Below, piece after piece: positions 36,466 to 46,097 of a stretch of DNA of 64,000 nucleotides. The stretch is taken from NCBI GenBank assembly GCA_003252395.1, contig QKEL01000009.1, positions 620,001 through 684,000 on the forward strand, given 5' to 3'. The notes beneath the pieces were generated by a model. That model was not told the origin of the DNA. It made no database searches and was given only the letters and a program-made list of their open reading frames with translations. Numbering within the stretch: position 1 is the first letter of the stretch; every line of letters begins with the position of its first letter. This DNA is from Spirochaetales bacterium (GTDB lineage Bacteria > Spirochaetota > Spirochaetia > Treponematales > Treponemataceae). The translations under genes were made by a program, and so were the position numbers.

Positions 36466-38838
36466 ATGAAACGTAAACTCGTCACTTCGGCCCTGCCGTA
36501 CGTCAACAACATTCCCCATCTCGGAAACCTCATTCAGGTGCTTTCCGCAGACGTGTATTCGCGCTTTTGCAGGCTCAAAGGGTATGAAACCCTGTACGTC
36601 TGCGGTACGGACGAGTACGGTACCGCGACGGAAACGCGCGCGCAGGAAGAGGGAAAGACGCCGCGGGAGCTATGCGATTATTACCATGGCATCCATAGCG
36701 ATATTTACCGCTGGTTCAATATCGCCTTCGACCACTTCGGCCGAACCTCCACCCCCCAACAGACCGAAATTACCCAGGGGATTTTCCTTGATCTCGAAAA
36801 GAACGGCTTTATCAAGGAACACGCCCTGGAACAGCTTTTTTGCCCGAAATGCGACCGGTTCCTCGCGGACCGATACGTTCGGGGCACCTGTCCCGCCTGC
36901 GGGTACGAGGACGCCCGGGGAGACCAATGCGAGCATTGCGGCAAGCTCTTGGAGCCCACCGAACTGAAACAGCCCCGGTGTTCGACCTGCGGGGAAACGC
37001 CGACCATTCGCGAGACTAAGCACCTCTACATCGATCTTCCCGGCATACTGAAAGAGTACGAGGGGTGGATGGTCGAGGCAAGCCAGAAAGGGCAGTGGTC
37101 TAAAAACGCCGTTCAGATGACGCAGGCCTGGATACGCGACGGGCTTCAGGAACGGGCGATTACCCGCGACCTGAAATGGGGAATTCCCGTTCCCCGGGCA
37201 GGGTTCGAGAACAAGGTCTTTTACGTTTGGTTTGACGCCCCCATCGGCTATATTTCGATCAGCAAGTGCCTTGCCGACCGTACGGGAATGGACTGGAAGT
37301 CATGGTGGCAAAACCCGGACGACGTAGAGCTCTTCCAGTTTATAGGAAAGGACAATATTCCCTTCCATACCGTTATCTTTCCCTCGAGCCTTATCGGCTC
37401 CGGACGGAACTGGACGAAACTGCACCATATGTCCAGTACCGAGTACCTGAACTACGAATCGGGCAAATTCTCAAAATCGAAAGGCGTGGGCGTGTTTGGC
37501 TCCGACGCCATTGAATCGGGCATTCCGGCGGACGTCTGGCGGTTTTACATATTCTACAACCGTCCCGAAAAATCCGACGCGGTGTTTACCTGGAAGGACT
37601 TTCAGGAAAAAATGAACAGCGAGCTGATCGGGAACCTGGGAAACCTGGTGAACCGTACGCTCACCTTCGTTTCCCGCTATTATGACGGCAAGATTCCCCA
37701 GGTCGACGGCGCCTCATCCGGCCGCGACGATATTTCCTCCGTATCGAAGGCCCTCCGCACGGCCCGCGCGGCCTCCGCTGAACGAGCAACGGCAGCGTTG
37801 GAATGGGCGGAACTCAGGGACGCCTTCCGCGAGGCCTTCTCGCTTTCATCCGTCGCGAACAAGGCCTTCCAAGACGGGGAGCCCTGGAAAACGCGAACCG
37901 CGGACCCCGAAAAGGCAGAGGCCCTTCTCTCGGACCTATGCTATCTCATTCTCGACCTGGCGATCATGATCCATCCCTACATGCCCTCTTACGCTGACAA
38001 GGTCGCCTCCTTCTTCGGCAAGAAAATATGGTCGGGGATTACCTTCGACGAGCGGGAGGCGGAAGCGGGCAGGGCGCCGAACCCGCTCGCACACGTAAAG
38101 GAAAGAGGAACCCTAACCTGGGCCGATCTCGGCGCGCTCTCGGGGCTCGCGACCGTATCCGCGCCCGAAATAATCTTTAAGCCCATGGACGACGCGACGG
38201 TAGCAAGGTATCGCGACCGCTATGCCGGTTCTCAGAAAGAACGAAAGGAAAAAGAGATGGAACGACAAACCGAAAGCAACTCCCCCGCGGAATCGCCGAA
38301 GACCGGTCAGGCACAGCCCGCGATCCCGGTGAAAGCGGCGGACGAGATCTTTAACGAGAAAATCGCCCTAAAAACCGCGAAGATCGTCAAAATCGAACGG
38401 CATCCCGACGCGGAAAAGCTGTTTATCGAAACCCTTGACGACGGAAGCGGCGTGGAGCGGGTCATCGTCTCGGGCCTGGTTCCCTACTTTACGGAAGAGG
38501 AACTCCTTGGCCGCTCGATTATTATCGCCGACAATCTCAAGCCGCGTAAGATGAGGGGCGTGGAATCCAAGGGCATGCTCCTTGCCGGAGGATACGCCGA
38601 CGCCGAGGGAAACGAGCGAGTCGAGGTGCTCGACTCTTCCTGGGCGCCGCCCGGAACGCCGGTAATCCTCGAATGCGCCGATCCCGATTTCAAGAAGCCC
38701 GAAAGCATTGACGCGGATACCTTCTTTTCGGCTCCCATGACCATCGTCGATTATGAGGTAACCGTTAACGGGAAAAAACTCACCATCGCGGGCAGGACGG
38801 TCAAGACGGTCCATGCAAAAGCGGGTGAAGTATCCTGA
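36466..38838 (+). CDS. metG: Methionyl-tRNA synthetase with C-terminal tRNA-binding (EMAP-like) domain
   Basis: MKRKLVTSALPYVNNIPHLGNLIQVLSADVYSRFCRLKG, CPKCDRFLADRYVRGTCPACGYEDARGDQCEHCG, SKSKGVGVF; C-terminal KIVKIERHPDAEKLFIETLDDG. Start set at 36466; the ORF-track start at 36355 lies inside the upstream gene. Confidence 0.96.
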   Translation: MKRKLVTSALPYVNNIPHLGNLIQVLSADVYSRFCRLKGYETLYVCGTDEYGTATETRAQEEGKTPRELCDYYHGIHSDIYRWFNIAFDHFGRTSTPQQTEITQGIFLDLEKNGFIKEHALEQLFCPKCDRFLADRYVRGTCPACGYEDARGDQCEHCGKLLEPTELKQPRCSTCGETPTIRETKHLYIDLPGILKEYEGWMVEASQKGQWSKNAVQMTQAWIRDGLQERAITRDLKWGIPVPRAGFENKVFYVWFDAPIGYISISKCLADRTGMDWKSWWQNPDDVELFQFIGKDNIPFHTVIFPSSLIGSGRNWTKLHHMSSTEYLNYESGKFSKSKGVGVFGSDAIESGIPADVWRFYIFYNRPEKSDAVFTWKDFQEKMNSELIGNLGNLVNRTLTFVSRYYDGKIPQVDGASSGRDDISSVSKALRTARAASAERATAALEWAELRDAFREAFSLSSVANKAFQDGEPWKTRTADPEKAEALLSDLCYLILDLAIMIHPYMPSYADKVASFFGKKIWSGITFDEREAEAGRAPNPLAHVKERGTLTWADLGALSGLATVSAPEIIFKPMDDATVARYRDRYAGSQKERKEKEMERQTESNSPAESPKTGQAQPAIPVKAADEIFNEKIALKTAKIVKIERHPDAEKLFIETLDDGSGVERVIVSGLVPYFTEEELLGRSIIIADNLKPRKMRGVESKGMLLAGGYADAEGNERVEVLDSSWAPPGTPVILECADPDFKKPESIDADTFFSAPMTIVDYEVTVNGKKLTIAGRTVKTVHAKAGEVS

Positions 38839-39911
38839 TGGACGTCACGGTTCGGGCGGCCGAATCCAAAACCGTTATCGGATCGGGTTCGGTCGCGCCG
38901 CGGTCATTCCTCCAAACCCCGTTTTGGGCGGAATTCAAGGCTTCCCACGGGTGGAAGCCTTTTTATTTTTTCGTACAGGCGGGCGAGGGCGAACGCTATC
39001 CCCTCATAGTCCTGGCACGGGATCTTGGCGTTTTCGGTACCCTCGCGTACGTTCCCCTCGGGCCCGATTCCCGGCTCTTGAGCGTAGAGGACCCCGGTAG
39101 GCGTCTCCTCGACCTTGCAAGGCAGATCGTTCCCCTCATCGGCAATACGGTTCTCTGCGTTCGCTTTGACCCGCCAATCGACGGGCTCGGCCCCTTGCCG
39201 AAAGGCCTTCGCAAGGCTTCGGTCGACGTTCAGCCCCCCGATACGGTCATTCTCGACCTTCGCCCGAGCGAGGAAGAGCTCCTTGACGGGATGAAACAAA
39301 AATGGCGCTATAACGTTCGGTTGGGCGAAAAGAAGGGAGTCGAGATTCGGGTACTGACCGGAAGGGAAGCGTCCGCCGGGGGAATAGACACGTTCTATGG
39401 GCTATATCGGGAAACCGCCTCCCGGGACGGTATCGCCATTCACGACAAGGCCTATTACCGGGATCTCTTTACGGCGGCCGAGGAAGGCCCGTTTCCCGCA
39501 GATATCCGGCTCTATATCGCGAGCCATGAAGGGGTCGATCTCGCCGCTATAGTGGTATTGTTTTCCGATGCGGGGGCGACTTATCTCTACGGCGCCTCGT
39601 CCAACGAGAAGCGGAATTTAATGCCCGCGTACGCCTTGCAGTGGCGCGCCATTCGCGACGCGAAGGCGGTCAATTGCCCCTACTACGATTTTTACGGCAT
39701 TCCCCCGTCCGATGCCCCCTCGCACCCCATGCATGGGCTCTACCGTTTTAAAACCGGCTTCGGCGGGTCGATCGTGCACCGGGCGGGAAGTTACGACGCG
39801 CCGGTCTCGGGGTTCCGCTATTTCGCGTGGAGCGTCGCCGAGATCGCGCGGACCGCCTGGTATAAAAAATTAAAAAAGCTGCTCAGGAAAGGAATTCCGA
39901 AGACTTCATAA
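38838..39911 (+). CDS. FemX/FemAB-like peptidyltransferase
   Basis: 357 aa; MKQKWRYNVRLGEKKGVEIRV, YLYGASSNEKRNLMPAYALQWRAIRDAKAVNCPYYDFYGIPP, LYRFKTGFGG. Confidence 0.92.
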   Translation: MDVTVRAAESKTVIGSGSVAPRSFLQTPFWAEFKASHGWKPFYFFVQAGEGERYPLIVLARDLGVFGTLAYVPLGPDSRLLSVEDPGRRLLDLARQIVPLIGNTVLCVRFDPPIDGLGPLPKGLRKASVDVQPPDTVILDLRPSEEELLDGMKQKWRYNVRLGEKKGVEIRVLTGREASAGGIDTFYGLYRETASRDGIAIHDKAYYRDLFTAAEEGPFPADIRLYIASHEGVDLAAIVVLFSDAGATYLYGASSNEKRNLMPAYALQWRAIRDAKAVNCPYYDFYGIPPSDAPSHPMHGLYRFKTGFGGSIVHRAGSYDAPVSGFRYFAWSVAEIARTAWYKKLKKLLRKGIPKTS

Positions 39912-40671
39912 GCCGAACGCCGATGTTCTCCACCTCACGGAGGAATTGGTCTCCCAATTCCTCAAAACCGGTCACGTTGGAGCTCACGTCGGTTAACACG
40001 ATGAGCTTATCGGCGGGGAGACAGGTTAAAAGGTCGCGTATCGTGTTCGCCACGCAATGGGAGAGCGCCTCTCCCGCGATAAGGATATTGTCCGCGGTCT
40101 TCAACCGCTCAATAAGCGCGAAATTGGTCCGGGAACCGGGATCGCCCGCGTCGGATACCTCCGCGCGGATCGCGCTGTAATGCTCGGTCCGGATATTGCT
40201 GCCCTTATACGTATAGTCCACGACGCGGCCGGGAGCGTTGCTTTCCCACTTGATGAGCACGTCGGATAGGGGACCGTAAATATTATGGCCCCAGGAGCCG
40301 ATAAGGCAATGCGGCGGCCAAATGCACAGGTTGTACTTTCCGGTCCTGTCCAGCGTATGCACGTATTCCACCGCGTAATTCTTGAATTGGGTAACCGAGG
40401 CGCTGTATTCGCCCGAAGATACCGATTCGGGCGTAATAAGGGTAAACGGCGCGGGATGCTTCCCGTCGCGGTCCACCCAGAAAGCGGGATGGGCTATATG
40501 GAAAAAATGGTGCGTATCCATGGTAACGTGAATCGAGCCCAAGGCATTGTCCAAACGGCCGATCATGAGGGCAAGGCGCATACAGTCATGGTCAGCGCCT
40601 GGTACGTACAACGAACCCTTCGGGTCGCAAAAATCGTTCTGCGGGTCGATGATGAGTAACGTATTAATCAT
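39883..40671 (-). CDS. Isochorismatase/nicotinamidase-like cysteine hydrolase
   Basis: MINTLLIIDPQNDFCDPKGSLYVPGA, VTMDTHHFFHIAHP, GEALSHCVANTIRDLL (catalytic Cys). Start at ATG 40671. Confidence 0.85.
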   Translation of the reverse strand: MINTLLIIDPQNDFCDPKGSLYVPGADHDCMRLALMIGRLDNALGSIHVTMDTHHFFHIAHPAFWVDRDGKHPAPFTLITPESVSSGEYSASVTQFKNYAVEYVHTLDRTGKYNLCIWPPHCLIGSWGHNIYGPLSDVLIKWESNAPGRVVDYTYKGSNIRTEHYSAIRAEVSDAGDPGSRTNFALIERLKTADNILIAGEALSHCVANTIRDLLTCLPADKLIVLTDVSSNVTGFEELGDQFLREVENIGVRLMKSSEFLS

Positions 40672-40677
40672 GGGCAC

Positions 40678-40705
40678 ATAGTACCATACTGGTTCTCATT
40701 GTCAA
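40678..40705 (-). promoter_or_regulatory. Predicted promoter of isochorismatase-like gene, leaderless
   Basis: Minus strand TTGACA (40705-40700), 16 bp, TACTAT (40683-40678), 6 nt, ATG 40671. Confidence 0.5.
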
Positions 40706-40727
40706 GCGTCGCCGATTCCTATATACT
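40699..40727 (+). promoter_or_regulatory. Predicted rnz promoter, leaderless
   Basis: TTGTCA (40699-40704), 17 bp, TATACT (40722-40727), 8 nt, ATG 40736. No Shine-Dalgarno. Confidence 0.6.
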
Positions 40728-40735
40728 TTGGCCCT

Positions 40736-41662
40736 ATGAATCTCGAAGCCTTTATCCTCGGTTGCGGAGGGATGATGCCCCTTCCTTACCGTCACTTGAC
40801 CTCCGTTCTGCTCAGGCGGGAAGGAGACCTTTTCCTGTTCGACGGCGGGGAGGGAACCCAGGTATCATTGCGAAAACTCAACCTTCGCTGGAAGAAAATC
40901 AACGCCATCTTCGTCAGCCACACCCATGCCGATCACGTAACCGGGCTTCCCGGACTGCTCATGCTCTCGTCCCAGGTCGATCGCGACGATCCCCTGTACA
41001 TTTACGGCCCGCCAAAAATCGCGGAATATATCGAATCGAGCCGTAAGGTTCTCGATATGTATATCAATTACCAAATCGTCGTCAAGGAAATTACCGAGCC
41101 CGGGATTTGCCACCAGGGAGACGGTTTTCACGTACGGGCCTTCCCGCTCCAGCACACGAAAACCTGCGTCGGGTACACGTTGGAGGAACACGTTCGCCCC
41201 GGCGCCTTCAACCCCGATCGCGCGCGGGAGCTCGGCGTTCCCTGCGGACCGCTTTGGTCGAAGCTACAGGGCGGAGAAAGCGTGTCCTCGGCCGACGGCG
41301 CCACGGTACATCCCGCAGACGTTCTCGGACCGAGCAGGAAGGGACGCAAGTTCAGTTACGTTACCGACACGAAATACCTTCCCTCGATCGCAAAAGAGGT
41401 CGTTGACTCCGACTTGTTGGTATGCGAGGGAATGTTTGAGAAGGCATTGACGGAAACGGCCGCGGAAAAAAAGCACATGACCGCCGTTCAGGCGGCGACC
41501 GTCGCCCGGGACGCAAGGGCCAAGAAACTGGCCTTGATCCATTATAGCCCCCGGTATACCGATAACGACCTAAAGGTGCTTCTCGCCGAGGCGAAATCGG
41601 TATTTCCGGAAACCGTGTTGAGCAAGGACAGAATGGTATTTCCCCTGGAATACGAGGATTGA
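40736..41662 (+). CDS. rnz: Ribonuclease Z
   Basis: 308 aa; FVSHTHADHVTGLPGLLML, LQHTKTCVGYTLEE, KFSYVTDTKY, LALIHYSPRY. Confidence 0.93.
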   Translation: MNLEAFILGCGGMMPLPYRHLTSVLLRREGDLFLFDGGEGTQVSLRKLNLRWKKINAIFVSHTHADHVTGLPGLLMLSSQVDRDDPLYIYGPPKIAEYIESSRKVLDMYINYQIVVKEITEPGICHQGDGFHVRAFPLQHTKTCVGYTLEEHVRPGAFNPDRARELGVPCGPLWSKLQGGESVSSADGATVHPADVLGPSRKGRKFSYVTDTKYLPSIAKEVVDSDLLVCEGMFEKALTETAAEKKHMTAVQAATVARDARAKKLALIHYSPRYTDNDLKVLLAEAKSVFPETVLSKDRMVFPLEYED

Positions 41663-41681
41663 TTGCCGGAAGAACGGTAGG

Positions 41682-43031
41682 CTACATTCCGTTTTCGGCC
41701 ACGTAGGCACGATACTTTTCCGGATTCGCGCGGAAGGCCACGATGGGAAGGTTGGGTTCGTCTTGGGCTTTTTTCGCCGCCATGGACGCTTCCTGAATCA
41801 TCCGCTCGGCGGGCAAAAGCCGGGCCGTACGGGTCGTGATGCCGATGGCGATACGGGAGTCGCTCGACATTTCCATAAGCGCTTCGTCGATCCTGGCGAA
41901 CATTTTTTCGGCGTTCTTCATCGCCACGTCCAGATTGACGTTTTGCAATATGCCGGCAAAGCCGTCAGCGCCGAATTCGAACAGCATATCGCGGAAGGAG
42001 AATACCTCTAACAGCATTGAGGCTACTTTTCGCGCGAGTAAATCGGTGTGGAGCAGTCCGGATATCCGAACGATGATAAGGGCCAAATCCTGTTCGGAGG
42101 AGGCTGCACGAACCAATTCCGCGTCGAGCCGTTCCCCGAGATATTGTTCCCAGCCGATTCCCGTGACCGGGGAATACAGTCCCTCGGGCCGTATTTCCTC
42201 GCCGGTGTCGATCGGGGTACCGTGACCGGCTTCATCGCCTTGAGCCGTATCGGCGAAGAAATCAGATTCGTCGATGGGCGGCTCATGGGATTTTTCGCCC
42301 GGCGCGTCCTCCTTGGGGGATACGCCGGAAGGATAAGCGCCGCTTTCTTCGGAAGGATCGCATTCCGGCGATGGGGATACGGGGGCGGAGAACACGTCTC
42401 GATGGGCGGGCTCGAGGGAGAATTCGGTATCCGAGGCGCTAAACTCCTTCCGGTACGGGCGAGCGCCGCGGACTTGCGCGGGACCGTCCCGTTTTCCCGG
42501 GGCCGACGGCTGGTACAGGATTATCACGATAAAGGTAACGAGAAGCACCGCCAAGGTCAGCATGAAGGAATTTCTGCTCGCCGAGAAAATTGCTCCCGGT
42601 TGCAGGACATTGATCACGGCCGTCATCCGTACGGCCCCTGCCGCGGAATCCCCGATATCCAACGAAGCGCTGAAAACCTTGCGGAATACGTCGGTGGATA
42701 CGACCGCGGGTTTCCCGTCGGCGGCGATGGAGATGAAGCGGGAATTGTCGGGCCATAAAAAAACGGCGCCCGCGGGGGTTTCTACCATAAAGGCCGAAAG
42801 CAATCGCGATTTCTTGCAAAGCGCGGTCAAATCGTCGATGAAGCGTTCGGACATAAAACCGTTTTCCAGTGAAGCGTTAACCGTCTCACGGTTAAGCCAG
42901 GCGAAACTCCGCTGCGCTTCCTCGGTCCCGTCCCGAACGGCCGTCGCCAGGGAAAACGCGAACCAGGCAACGGCGCACGCTATCGCCAAAGAAGCGATCG
43001 TCCCGTATATGATAGTGAACTTATTCTTCAT
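41682..43031 (-). CDS. Membrane-anchored protein with degenerate GGDEF-like domain
   Basis: N-terminal TM segment, sensor-like region, second TM, acidic linker, then C-terminal nucleotidyl-cyclase-like fold with FGADGF at the GGDEF position. Confidence 0.65.
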   Translation of the reverse strand: MKNKFTIIYGTIASLAIACAVAWFAFSLATAVRDGTEEAQRSFAWLNRETVNASLENGFMSERFIDDLTALCKKSRLLSAFMVETPAGAVFLWPDNSRFISIAADGKPAVVSTDVFRKVFSASLDIGDSAAGAVRMTAVINVLQPGAIFSASRNSFMLTLAVLLVTFIVIILYQPSAPGKRDGPAQVRGARPYRKEFSASDTEFSLEPAHRDVFSAPVSPSPECDPSEESGAYPSGVSPKEDAPGEKSHEPPIDESDFFADTAQGDEAGHGTPIDTGEEIRPEGLYSPVTGIGWEQYLGERLDAELVRAASSEQDLALIIVRISGLLHTDLLARKVASMLLEVFSFRDMLFEFGADGFAGILQNVNLDVAMKNAEKMFARIDEALMEMSSDSRIAIGITTRTARLLPAERMIQEASMAAKKAQDEPNLPIVAFRANPEKYRAYVAENGM

Positions 43032-44602
43032 GGTTTACCAGTATAGCCCTCAATCAGGGTCAAGGCAAGTTGTATCGCGTCGTGAAGGAGCGTTGCCGTT
43101 ACCGCGCCCCCAGCGACGCCCGCGTTTCCCCGCCATTTTCTGAACCAGGCCACAAAGGGTAAAAGGGAAACGATGGCGGGATTCTCCCGCGCGGGTAAAG
43201 CGGCCGCGCGCCGAAGCTCGGCGCGGTAGTTTTCCGCGAACGCGGCGTAATCGAAGGCCGACACGGATTCGAACCGCGGGAAATTCGGGGCGCTCCAGGA
43301 ATCAAAAGCGGCGGCGTAGGCGTCGAGAACCGGCGTCCCGTAGTCGAATAGACCATCCCCTGCCTCCGCCCGTGTGATCGGGGTTCGGAACATGAGCGCG
43401 GAATACCGGGATTCTTCGGGAAAGGTACGCGAGGCGGCGCTCCCGTAAATCTCGCGGAGATAGGTTCCGCGGGCATACGGCTTTCCCCGGGCGTATTTAA
43501 AGTCGGCACCGGCGACCGTCACCTCGCGAAACCCGAGCAAGGAGGCGACGTCGCGCGCCGCCAGCGTTACCGTGCCCGAACCGGTCCTGATCGAGGGAAT
43601 CGAAAACCGCTCTGCGGCGATTCGGGAGAGCGGGTGCTCGCCGGCAACGAAATAAAGGGGAGAACCGGACCGTCTTGCCGTTTCGGCAAGGCCGGCGTTT
43701 CCGCATAGCTCAAGAATAACCGTCGTTTCCCGACGAAACGTTCCGGAGGCATGCATCCGGGAAACGAGCTGGGCGTCTATGCTCACGAAGAAGTCCGCGA
43801 CAATGCCGAAGCCGGCAAGGCTGCCGTACGCCGTATCAGTGGCTATAACGCAATAAGAAGCCCGTTCCCCGCGAATTTTTTCGATCCACGCTTCCAGCCC
43901 CGGGCCCGCGGCGGCGATCACGGCCTTTTTTGACGTATCCACCGGGGCAAGGGAATAGCCGCCTGAGGCGACGCGTAAATTGCGCCAAAAGTTTCGGTTC
44001 CAAAGCCTGCCGAAATGGGCCTGCACGGAAAAGTCGGCCGCGATTTCGGCAAGGATGCCGTGAATCCAGTCTCCCAGCCTTTTATACCGTTCGTCCGCGG
44101 GGTCAAGCCAATGTACCGAGGGGGGAACGACCTGTATGCCCCCATGCAGGGCCGGCAGATACGATTCCCGCAGGGAGGAGCGAACCGCGCTTTCGGATAG
44201 TTCGGGTATCAATTCGACGCGGCGGTCACGGAGAAGGTCCGAAAGGTCCACGACAGAAAGGAGAGAGGCCAACGCCGGCTTGCTCAGCTCGGCGACCGCG
44301 CAAGCGGCCTCGGGAAAGCGGCGCAAAAAATCCCGTATCGCGTATCCCGCTCCCAAGCCCAAGAAGACGGGATACGTATCGCCGCGAAGAAGGTTAACGG
44401 CGCGCGCGGCCTCGGTCAGGGGGGCATAAAGCGAATGTGCCGGGGATCCCGAAAAAAAAAGGGGAACGGGAGAGCCGTCCTTCGCGCAGCGCGTTCCCCG
44501 GTAAAAACCGTCAGGGGTAACGCGAGCGAGTTCCTCGGCCAGATCGGGTTTTCGCCCCGCCAAGGCATTGAGGTTATGAGCGAGCAGGGCCTCACCTTCC
44601 AT
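43028..44602 (-). CDS. DUF115 / motility-associated-factor-like (MptE-like) protein, copy A
   Basis: Start set at MEGEALLAHNLNALAGRKPDLAEELA (44602); GLGAGYAIRDFLRRFP, AVIAAAGPGLEAWIEKIRGERASYCVIATDTAYGSLAGFGIVADFFVSIDAQ. Confidence 0.8.
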   Translation of the reverse strand: MEGEALLAHNLNALAGRKPDLAEELARVTPDGFYRGTRCAKDGSPVPLFFSGSPAHSLYAPLTEAARAVNLLRGDTYPVFLGLGAGYAIRDFLRRFPEAACAVAELSKPALASLLSVVDLSDLLRDRRVELIPELSESAVRSSLRESYLPALHGGIQVVPPSVHWLDPADERYKRLGDWIHGILAEIAADFSVQAHFGRLWNRNFWRNLRVASGGYSLAPVDTSKKAVIAAAGPGLEAWIEKIRGERASYCVIATDTAYGSLAGFGIVADFFVSIDAQLVSRMHASGTFRRETTVILELCGNAGLAETARRSGSPLYFVAGEHPLSRIAAERFSIPSIRTGSGTVTLAARDVASLLGFREVTVAGADFKYARGKPYARGTYLREIYGSAASRTFPEESRYSALMFRTPITRAEAGDGLFDYGTPVLDAYAAAFDSWSAPNFPRFESVSAFDYAAFAENYRAELRRAAALPARENPAIVSLLPFVAWFRKWRGNAGVAGGAVTATLLHDAIQLALTLIEGYTGKP

Positions 44603-46097
44603 AGCGTACCACCCGGTCCCGTAAGCCCTGTATGACAACGCCCATATTCGCGCAATAGGCCCTGATTTTTTCGGAATCCCCGGAAGTTACGCGCCCCGTG
44701 CCCCAAAGCGGGGCGATTTCCAGGAAACCCCGATAGTCGGCCAATTGCATAAAATCCGAAAGGGCGGGCTCTATCGTGCGAAAATCGCCGGACGTATGGG
44801 TCGTGAGCTCTTCAAACCGGCTTGAAAGGAAAACCAAATAATCGCGGATGCGGCGCATTCTCTCTCCCCTCGGCAGATTGTGCGCGTCGGCGCCCGCCAC
44901 GATTGTCGGAGGGGTCCCGCCGGAACGGAAACGCTCAAGCGCCTGCTCCGGCGGCGAATCGCTCATTCCCCTGAGATCGCGGCCCGAGGGAATGAGCCTA
45001 TTGAAGCGCGGGCGGAAGCGATCCGCGCTCGACTCGAACCAGTGCGCGTAGATATCCAGCGCGCCGTCGCCTCGCGGAAAAAAAGCGGTCGCCTCGGGAG
45101 ACAATCGCCCTGAGCGCGCGCGGGAATCAGACTCCGAATAGTGCGGCCTACAATGGTGATACGCCGCGGATGACCGAAAGTCCAGCCCCGAGGCGAACAC
45201 GGTTCCGGAGGTGAGGCTCAACGCCAATTCCGCGGCGGTGCCGGAAACGGTGCCGTTTCTGCGCGCGGGAAGGGAATCCAATTCCAAAACCCCGTAAAGC
45301 TCGCTCTCTAAGGCGCTCCCGTAGTGCAGGGGAACGACCGTAGACCGTTCCAGGACGGTAAGGGGTACCGCGGCTTCCTGGGGAACGCAGAGGGCGCAAT
45401 CCGTAACCATATGCGTAAAATAGCGCCTGGCCCAGAATCCGCCATCGGTGGCTACGCAAAGATCGGGCTTTACGCCTTGGCTCCGTAGGCTCCAGAGCGC
45501 CGAGGATACGGCGACGCGGAAAGGGGCTTCGCGCGCTACGTCGATATGGCAATTCAGGGAGGGCCCGGCGCCTGATAAAAAGATCGACGAGCTTCCGGGA
45601 ATGACGGTAGCGAAGGAGGCCGGGGCGATCAGATTATCGAAGGCGTTTTTTAACCACCGCGGGCCGAATGCCGTTCTGGTGAGCATGACGCGCTTTTGTA
45701 CGTCTAGGAAAGATCTGACGGCGTTCCGGACACGGGCGAATTCCTCCGGCCACTTTTGCGCGGCGGGGGGCCACTCCACGAAACGGGTCAAACCAAGGTA
45801 TTCGTCGGGAATTTGGTCAATCAAGAACGAAACCAATCCCGCGTTATCCAGCGGCCGCCATACGCAATCCCACGCGCCGTCTGAATCGAGAAATAGGGTA
45901 TCGGTTAGCCGTACCGCGATCAGGCGGGCTAGGGGGCAGCGGTTTCTGAAGGAAGGGGCGAGATAGGACTCTCCGGGTTCGCACACGACGATGAAACGCG
46001 CCGTAGGGGGCAATTGCAGCGAATCGACGAAGCGTTCGGCCTCGCGCGAGGGATTGTATCGAGAGTGGAGTGCGTTCCCGAGCTCCTCGGCCATCAA
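44592..46097 (-). CDS. DUF115 / motility-associated-factor-like protein, copy B
   Basis: 501 aa; SIFLSGAGPSLNCHIDVAREAPFRVAVSSALWSLRSQGVKPDLCVATDGGFWARRYF. Confidence 0.75.
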   Translation of the reverse strand: MMAEELGNALHSRYNPSREAERFVDSLQLPPTARFIVVCEPGESYLAPSFRNRCPLARLIAVRLTDTLFLDSDGAWDCVWRPLDNAGLVSFLIDQIPDEYLGLTRFVEWPPAAQKWPEEFARVRNAVRSFLDVQKRVMLTRTAFGPRWLKNAFDNLIAPASFATVIPGSSSIFLSGAGPSLNCHIDVAREAPFRVAVSSALWSLRSQGVKPDLCVATDGGFWARRYFTHMVTDCALCVPQEAAVPLTVLERSTVVPLHYGSALESELYGVLELDSLPARRNGTVSGTAAELALSLTSGTVFASGLDFRSSAAYHHCRPHYSESDSRARSGRLSPEATAFFPRGDGALDIYAHWFESSADRFRPRFNRLIPSGRDLRGMSDSPPEQALERFRSGGTPPTIVAGADAHNLPRGERMRRIRDYLVFLSSRFEELTTHTSGDFRTIEPALSDFMQLADYRGFLEIAPLWGTGRVTSGDSEKIRAYCANMGVVIQGLRDRVVRYGR

